A DNA stretch of 60,522 bases from Aeropyrum sp. (GTDB lineage Archaea; Thermoproteota; Thermoprotei_A; Sulfolobales; Acidilobaceae). The notes below the pieces were generated by a model, which was given only the letters and a program-made list of their open reading frames with translations, was not told the DNA's origin and searched no databases. Within the stretch, counting starts at the first letter, position 1; each line of letters starts with the position of its first letter. Position numbers and translations under genes: made by a program. Below, piece by piece: positions 59,504 to 60,522 of the stretch. The DNA is taken from NCBI GenBank assembly GCA_015523465.1, contig WAKF01000026.1, forward strand, positions 1 through 60,522, in the 5' to 3' direction.

Positions 59504-60522
59504 CTAGCTACCTCCTCTCCTCATGTAGAAGTATGCTGCGGCCGCTAGTATAATCAATATTATAATTACTGCTAACACGGCCCCGCTAACGCCACGCTGC
59601 ACGGTCGTTGTTACAGTCTCAGTCTGCGTCTGGACTTGTGTAACGGTTTCTGTTTGCACTACCTCCTTGGTCTGTGTGACTGTCTTAACTACAGTCTGCG
59701 TTATTACTACAGTCACTGTAGCACCGGGTCCCGGGGTTGGAGTGGGAGTGGGAGTCGGAGTGGGAGTAGGTGTAGGAGTCGGGGTTGGAGTGGGAGTCGG
59801 TGTTGGCGTCGGTGTGGGGGTCGGAGTCGGGGTTGCCTCTATAGTGCCGTATATGTTGCCTGCAGTCACCTCAAGCACAGGCTGCGGTATGAAGCCCTTG
59901 CCTAGCGGGTAGTCCTCGAAGAACTCTAGCTCCAGCACGTTAGCAGTGGGGTCGTAGCTCTTCAGGTAGAACGGCCCGTTAAAGACGACCGCATGGCCCC
60001 TCTCGTTTATGAAGTTGACGTAGGTCTGGAGCCTAGCATCCATCTCCTCCGGCGTTATCAAGGTCATGCCGGTCAGCTCGTTAAGCCTAGCCACATACTT
60101 CATAGCCTCCTCGCTACCCACAAGATCGCTAGCCATCTGAGCTATCACGTCAGGATGCTTCAACAGGTCTAGGGCGACCTCGCCAGTAGCCTCCCTATCA
60201 GTCCAACCGTAATTAGTCCCCCCAGGATCCTCCACCACACCCTTCTCCAACGCCATGATCATGTGTATCGGGGTCCAAACCCACAGGTCTACCTGGGCGG
60301 CGATCAGGGCGGGGTCGACGTCGAGGTAGGTGGTGTAGACCTCAACAGTATCCTCACCGACAACCCTCAAGCCCAGTATCAAGTCTAGCAGCCCAGTAAC
60401 GGTCTGGTCAATCTCGGGGTCATAGTACGGGTCGTCCTGGCCCGTAACCTGGGAGTCGTCGAAAGCCCACTCATAGTAGAACGCCAACACACCCAGGATG
60501 TCGGCTAGCGTCATATCGGTGC
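59504..60522 (-). CDS. dipeptide ABC substrate-binding protein, C-terminal part, membrane-anchored
   Basis: The C-terminal ~339 residues of a family 5 extracellular solute-binding protein; the N-terminus and signal lie beyond the right edge. The binding-domain part contains NERGHAVVFNGPFYLKSYDPTANVLELEFF, the usual end of this fold (NGPFYL-x-S-x-DP). It is followed by a Thr-Pro repeat linker, a Thr/Val/Gln-rich stretch (TVTQTKEVVQTETVTQVQT) and a C-terminal transmembrane helix with a basic end (YMRRGG). The Thr-Pro linker is probably O-glycosylated and spans the S-layer. Same strand and same transporter as dppBCDF. Confidence 0.9.
   Translation of the reverse strand, partial: TDMTLADILGVLAFYYEWAFDDSQVTGQDDPYYDPEIDQTVTGLLDLILGLRVVGEDTVEVYTTYLDVDPALIAAQVDLWVWTPIHMIMALEKGVVEDPGGTNYGWTDREATGEVALDLLKHPDVIAQMASDLVGSEEAMKYVARLNELTGMTLITPEEMDARLQTYVNFINERGHAVVFNGPFYLKSYDPTANVLELEFFEDYPLGKGFIPQPVLEVTAGNIYGTIEATPTPTPTPTPTPTPTPTPTPTPTPTPTPTPTPTPGPGATVTVVITQTVVKTVTQTKEVVQTETVTQVQTQTETVTTTVQRGVSGAVLAVIIILIILAAAAYFYMRRGGS
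59732..59833 (-). repeat. hexanucleotide-derived (Thr-Pro)n linker repeat
   Basis: About 102 nt coding for 17 consecutive Thr-Pro pairs within the binding protein. The codons are mixed ACC/ACT/ACA and CCG/CCC/CCA/CCT, so the repeat is kept at the protein level rather than by pure slippage. It precedes the membrane anchor. Confidence 0.85.

Noticed and set aside
59732-59833. CRISPR or DNA-level tandem repeat
   Set aside because: The repetition is a short in-frame Thr-Pro coding repeat with varied codons and no spacers.
59667-59912. Plus-strand open frame encoding a long Gly-Val repeat
   Set aside because: Antisense shadow of the Thr-Pro linker of the binding protein; no SD or other coding signs.

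Overview
The window looks like chromosome from a hyperthermophilic crenarchaeon (Thermoproteota). The signs are AGG/ATA/CTA-rich codon use, frequent TTG and GTG starts preceded by GGTGA/GGAGG-type Shine-Dalgarno (SD) sites, TATA boxes upstream of operons, tRNAs with encoded CCA, and archaeal families such as TmcA, LysW, an Lrp/LysM-type regulator and HypB-less hydrogenase maturation. Uptake [NiFe] hydrogenase together with an outward-facing nitrate reductase suggests an H2-oxidising, nitrate-respiring member of the Desulfurococcales. A Pyrodictiaceae/Pyrolobus-like lineage is my best guess, unproven from sequence alone.

Layout. 1-8.5 kb: a LeuA-family enzyme cut by the left edge, an S9 peptidase, an MFS transporter, an acetamidase/formamidase, a Tat-exported sugar dehydrogenase and TrmO. 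7.4-18.9 kb: a [NiFe]-hydrogenase locus with hypE, a CooC-like nickel ATPase and hypDCF. It also holds a tightly overlapping minus-strand operon encoding small subunit, large subunit, a degenerate M52 protease, a Cys-rich winged-helix protein, a DUF6084-like protein and an intact maturation protease. The structural subunits lack a Tat signal, and the large subunit resembles the group 1h (Hhy/Huc) type. 19.0-22.6 kb: a TauABC/SsuABC-like ABC importer followed by an FmdE-family protein. 22.7-25.8 kb: an acyl-CoA mutase operon (large subunit, B12 subunit, MeaB) whose substrate-binding residues do not fit methylmalonyl-CoA.

25.9-27.6 kb: a coiled-coil surface protein. 27.7-35.3 kb: a five-gene nar operon (NarG, NarH, a heme-b gamma subunit, a membrane protein, NarJ) on the minus strand. 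Facing it is a peroxiredoxin, followed by moeA and mobB for molybdenum-cofactor supply. 38.1-44.2 kb: an eight-gene histidine operon, hisG-A-B-F-D-E-H-I, with overlapping or closely spaced genes. Its last gene is a HisI fused to a phosphoribosyltransferase domain, and its first gene has no canonical start codon. hisC and a histidinol-phosphatase are absent. LysW and an Lrp/LysM-type regulator follow.

45.0-47.5 kb: an Asp-box (BNR) surface protein with coiled coil and C-terminal anchor. 47.7-48.2 kb: tRNA-Ala(GGC) and tRNA-Phe(GAA). 48.3-54.4 kb: an orphan CoxL-like molybdenum hydroxylase subunit, a PD-(D/E)XK-like protein, TmcA and a small unknown. 54.4-60.5 kb: a dipeptide/oligopeptide ABC transporter (ATPases, two permeases with extracytoplasmic inserts, and a membrane-anchored binding protein cut by the right edge).

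The strongest leads are the hydrogenase accessory operon, the HisI-PRTase fusion, the mutase with a non-methylmalonyl active site, and the hisG start anomaly. I saw no CRISPR array, transposase, IS element or rRNA.
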